Shown: positions 62,152-64,000 of the stretch, in pieces
Numbering within the stretch: the first letter of the stretch is position 1
Layout: the number at the start of each line of letters is the position of its first letter
Source: Vibrio rhizosphaerae
GTDB lineage: Bacteria > Pseudomonadota > Gammaproteobacteria > Enterobacterales > Vibrionaceae
Length of the DNA stretch: 64,000 nt
Direction: 5' to 3'
Assembly (NCBI RefSeq): GCF_024347095.1
Contig: NZ_AP024903.1
Location: forward strand, 372,001-436,000
The notes under the pieces: generated by a model
Told to the model about the DNA's origin: nothing
What the model saw: only the letters and a program-made list of their open reading frames with translations
Database searches by the model: none
Made by a program: the position numbers and the translations under genes

Positions 62152-62932
62152 TTTTATTCAGTTTGCCATTCACACTGGCCGGCGAACTTTTGGTGTCTGT
62201 GAAGCATTTGGTCGTGCGACGTTTATGTTGCTGGGTGCTTTAATGAGTCGGCCTCACCCGATCAAGAATTTTCCGTTGCTGGTGAAGCAAATCTATAGTG
62301 TCGGTGTGCTCTCGATGGCGATTATCATCGTGTCTGGATTGTTTATCGGCATGGTTGTGAGTTTACAAGGCTATGTCATTTTGGTTGATTATGGCGCCGA
62401 AGGCAGTTTAGGGACGTTAGTATCTTTATCGTTGTTACGTGAATTAGGTCCGGTGGTGACCGCCCTATTATTTGCGGGCCGGGCCGGTTCGGCGCTGACG
62501 GCTGAAATTGGTTTGATGAAAGCGACTGAGCAGTTGTCGAGTCTTGAAATGATGGCCGTTGATCCCTTAAAACGTGTCATTGCTCCTCGGTTCTGGGCCG
62601 GTGTGATCTCGATGCCGGTATTAGCGATGATCTTTATGGCGGTCGGTATCTGGGGAGGACAATTGGTTGGTGTGGACTGGAAAGGGATTGATGACGGTAG
62701 TTTCTGGTCAACGATTCAGGCAACTGTCGAATTAGGTCACGATATTGGTAACAGTATGGTGAAGTGTTTTGCGTTTGCTTTTACCGTCGTATGGATTGCC
62801 TTGTTTAATGGATATGATGCAATTCCGACCTCTGAAGGAATCAGCCGAGCGACCACGAAAACAGTCGTCTATTCGTCTCTCGCTGTATTAGGTCTTGATT
62901 TTGTTTTAACTGCACTGATGTTTGGGAACTAA
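62141..62932 (+). CDS. mlaE: Phospholipid ABC transporter permease MlaE
   Basis: 263 residues from ATG 62141 ([22 protein letters not shown] upstream). MlaE/YrbE-family permease with about six membrane segments, [20 protein letters not shown] (about 104-123) and [20 protein letters not shown]. Translationally coupled to mlaF and three bases/codons from mlaD. Confidence 0.96.
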   Translation: MLTSFIQFAIHTGRRTFGVCEAFGRATFMLLGALMSRPHPIKNFPLLVKQIYSVGVLSMAIIIVSGLFIGMVVSLQGYVILVDYGAEGSLGTLVSLSLLRELGPVVTALLFAGRAGSALTAEIGLMKATEQLSSLEMMAVDPLKRVIAPRFWAGVISMPVLAMIFMAVGIWGGQLVGVDWKGIDDGSFWSTIQATVELGHDIGNSMVKCFAFAFTVVWIALFNGYDAIPTSEGISRATTKTVVYSSLAVLGLDFVLTALMFGN

Positions 62933-62934
62933 AC

Positions 62935-63444
62935 ATGCAACAAACACGAACAATAGAATTTTGGGTGGGCACTTTTGTTATTGCCGGAATTTGCGCAATC
63001 TTGGTGATGATTTTTCAAGTTGCTGATGTAAAAGGTCTGGGATCGGATGATACTTATCAACTGACTGCGGAGTTTGACAATATTGGTAGTCTGAAAGTCC
63101 GTTCTCCCGTCAAAGTCGGCGGTGTGGTTATCGGCCGGGTTTCTGACATCAGTTTAGATCCGGCATCATTAAAGCCGATGGTCAAACTGTCAATCAGCAG
63201 CCAGTATAAAGAATTTCCTGCGACGTCCAGTCTGCAGATTTTGACATCCGGGTTGATTGGTGAACAGTATATTAGTTTGGTGCCCGGATTTGTCTGGGGA
63301 GATGAAACCGAGTTGCTGGGTAATGGTGACAAGGTTGAAGATACGAAATCTGCATTGGTACTGGAAAATCTGATCGGGCAGTTCCTCTATCGAAGTGGTA
63401 ATTCCGGTGATGATAAAAAAACGCAGGCAGAGACGAAGGAGTAA
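62935..63444 (+). CDS. mlaD: MCE-domain lipid-binding protein MlaD
   Basis: 169 residues. N-terminal membrane anchor (FWVGTFVIAGICAILVMIFQ, about 8-27) and an MCE domain (VKVGGVVIGRVSDISLDPAS, about 58-77) that forms the hexameric periplasmic ring. C-terminal tail is polar. Two bases after mlaE. Confidence 0.96.
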   Translation: MQQTRTIEFWVGTFVIAGICAILVMIFQVADVKGLGSDDTYQLTAEFDNIGSLKVRSPVKVGGVVIGRVSDISLDPASLKPMVKLSISSQYKEFPATSSLQILTSGLIGEQYISLVPGFVWGDETELLGNGDKVEDTKSALVLENLIGQFLYRSGNSGDDKKTQAETKE

Positions 63445-63447
63445 GGG

Positions 63448-64000
63448 ATGTTAATGCGCTACATGATGTTACTGGTGGTTTTATTGTGCTCAATGACCAG
63501 TCAGGCGAAAACCATTGATATGCACGATCCTTATCTGATGATGAAGCAGGTGTCAGAACAGACGTTTCAGCGTTTGAAAGCCGAACAGAGTCAGATTCGT
63601 CAAGATCCGAATTATCTGAAAGTCATCGTCAAAGATGAGTTGATGCCTTATGTCAACTATCAATACGCCGCTTTAAAGCTGTTAGGTCCTTACCTGAAGG
63701 GCGCGAAGAAGGATGACGTCCTGGCATTTATCGATGCATTTCAAGGTTATCTCATTACTAGTTATGCGCAGGTTTTAACCCAGTACAGCGATCAGGAAAT
63801 TCAATTTGGGCCAGCGCCGAAAATTGATGCAACCGACCGGATTGCAACGGTGATGGTCAATATTATCGATACACCGAATCCAGATATTAAACTTGAGTTC
63901 CAATTGAGGAAATCAAAATCAGGCGAGTGGCAAGCTTTTGATATGATCGCCGAAGGTATCAGTATGTTATCCAGTAAGCGCTCGGAGTGGAGTGGCAAAA
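63448..64000 (+). CDS. mlaC: Periplasmic phospholipid-binding protein MlaC, 3' end outside window
   Basis: Open from ATG 63448 to the window end, 184 codons seen. Signal peptide LLVVLLCSMTSQA; mature start KTIDMHDPYLMMKQVSEQTF. Tol-Tol_Ttg2 domain (LKVIVKDELMPYVNYQYAAL; SGEWQAFDMIAEGISMLSSK). Ferries phospholipid between MlaA-OmpC and MlaFEDB. AAGGAG is six bases upstream of the start; ATG 63454 is the alternative. mlaB presumably follows beyond the window. Confidence 0.95.
   Translation, partial: MLMRYMMLLVVLLCSMTSQAKTIDMHDPYLMMKQVSEQTFQRLKAEQSQIRQDPNYLKVIVKDELMPYVNYQYAALKLLGPYLKGAKKDDVLAFIDAFQGYLITSYAQVLTQYSDQEIQFGPAPKIDATDRIATVMVNIIDTPNPDIKLEFQLRKSKSGEWQAFDMIAEGISMLSSKRSEWSGK

Overview
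The window looks like chromosome 1 of a Vibrio or close Vibrionaceae relative. The S10-spc-alpha ribosomal superoperon, the zrg zinc-uptake cluster, the cobA-cysD-cysN-transporter-cysC sulfate cluster, tamAB-ytfP/ppa/fbp/mpl and yrbG-kds-lpt-rpoN/mla occur in the order I recall for Vibrio cholerae. The proteins are gammaproteobacterial in type. The species is not identified. Almost everything is core genome. No tRNA, rRNA, CRISPR array, prophage or intact insertion sequence was seen.

Layout. 1-1833: 3' part of rnr, then rlmB. 1834-15909: the superoperon in three transcriptional blocks. S10 (rpsJ to rpsQ) has a promoter and a large L4-type leader hairpin, and ends at a strong intrinsic terminator. 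spc (rplN to rpmJ) follows, including secY and the tiny rpmD and rpmJ. alpha (rpsM to rplQ, with rpoA) has its own clean sigma70 promoter and an S4-type leader, and ends at a strong terminator. 15977-22829: mixed metabolic and envelope genes (metY, DUF2780, fklB, an OapA-like protein, elaA-type GNAT, a Crp-like regulator, cpdB). 23063-28882: assimilatory sulfate block (cobA for siroheme, cysDN, an SLC13-type transporter with TrkA_C/RCK-like domains, cysC). 28938-33849: a TIGR03899-type protein and a five-gene zinc cluster (DUF2607-like, zrgA, ABC ATPase, ABC permease, DUF3299) under a perfect Zur-like palindrome that overlaps the -10.

33893-45732: msrA, tamA-tamB-ytfP, a small orphan secreted protein beside a transposase scrap, ppa, fbp, mpl-ubiX. 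45779-49284: TPP riboswitch and thiBPQ thiamine transporter. 49358-52900: darP (yjgA), pmbA, mgtE. 53013-60812: the minus-strand operon yrbG-kdsD-kdsC-lptC-lptA-lptB-rpoN-hpf-ptsN-rapZ-ptsO, joining LPS/Kdo supply and transport to sigma54, ribosome hibernation and PTS-Ntr. 61348-64000: mlaF-mlaE-mlaD-mlaC (mlaC cut by the window end), divergent from yrbG.

No large unknown system is evident. The least explained items are small: a possible 30-residue membrane microprotein divergent from the TIGR03899 gene, with copies of one motif on both sides; alternating G- and C-tracts between msrA and tamA; a start codon inside a perfect hairpin within the zrg operon; a small orphan secreted protein next to an IS3-type transposase remnant; and several unexplained inverted repeats in leaders.
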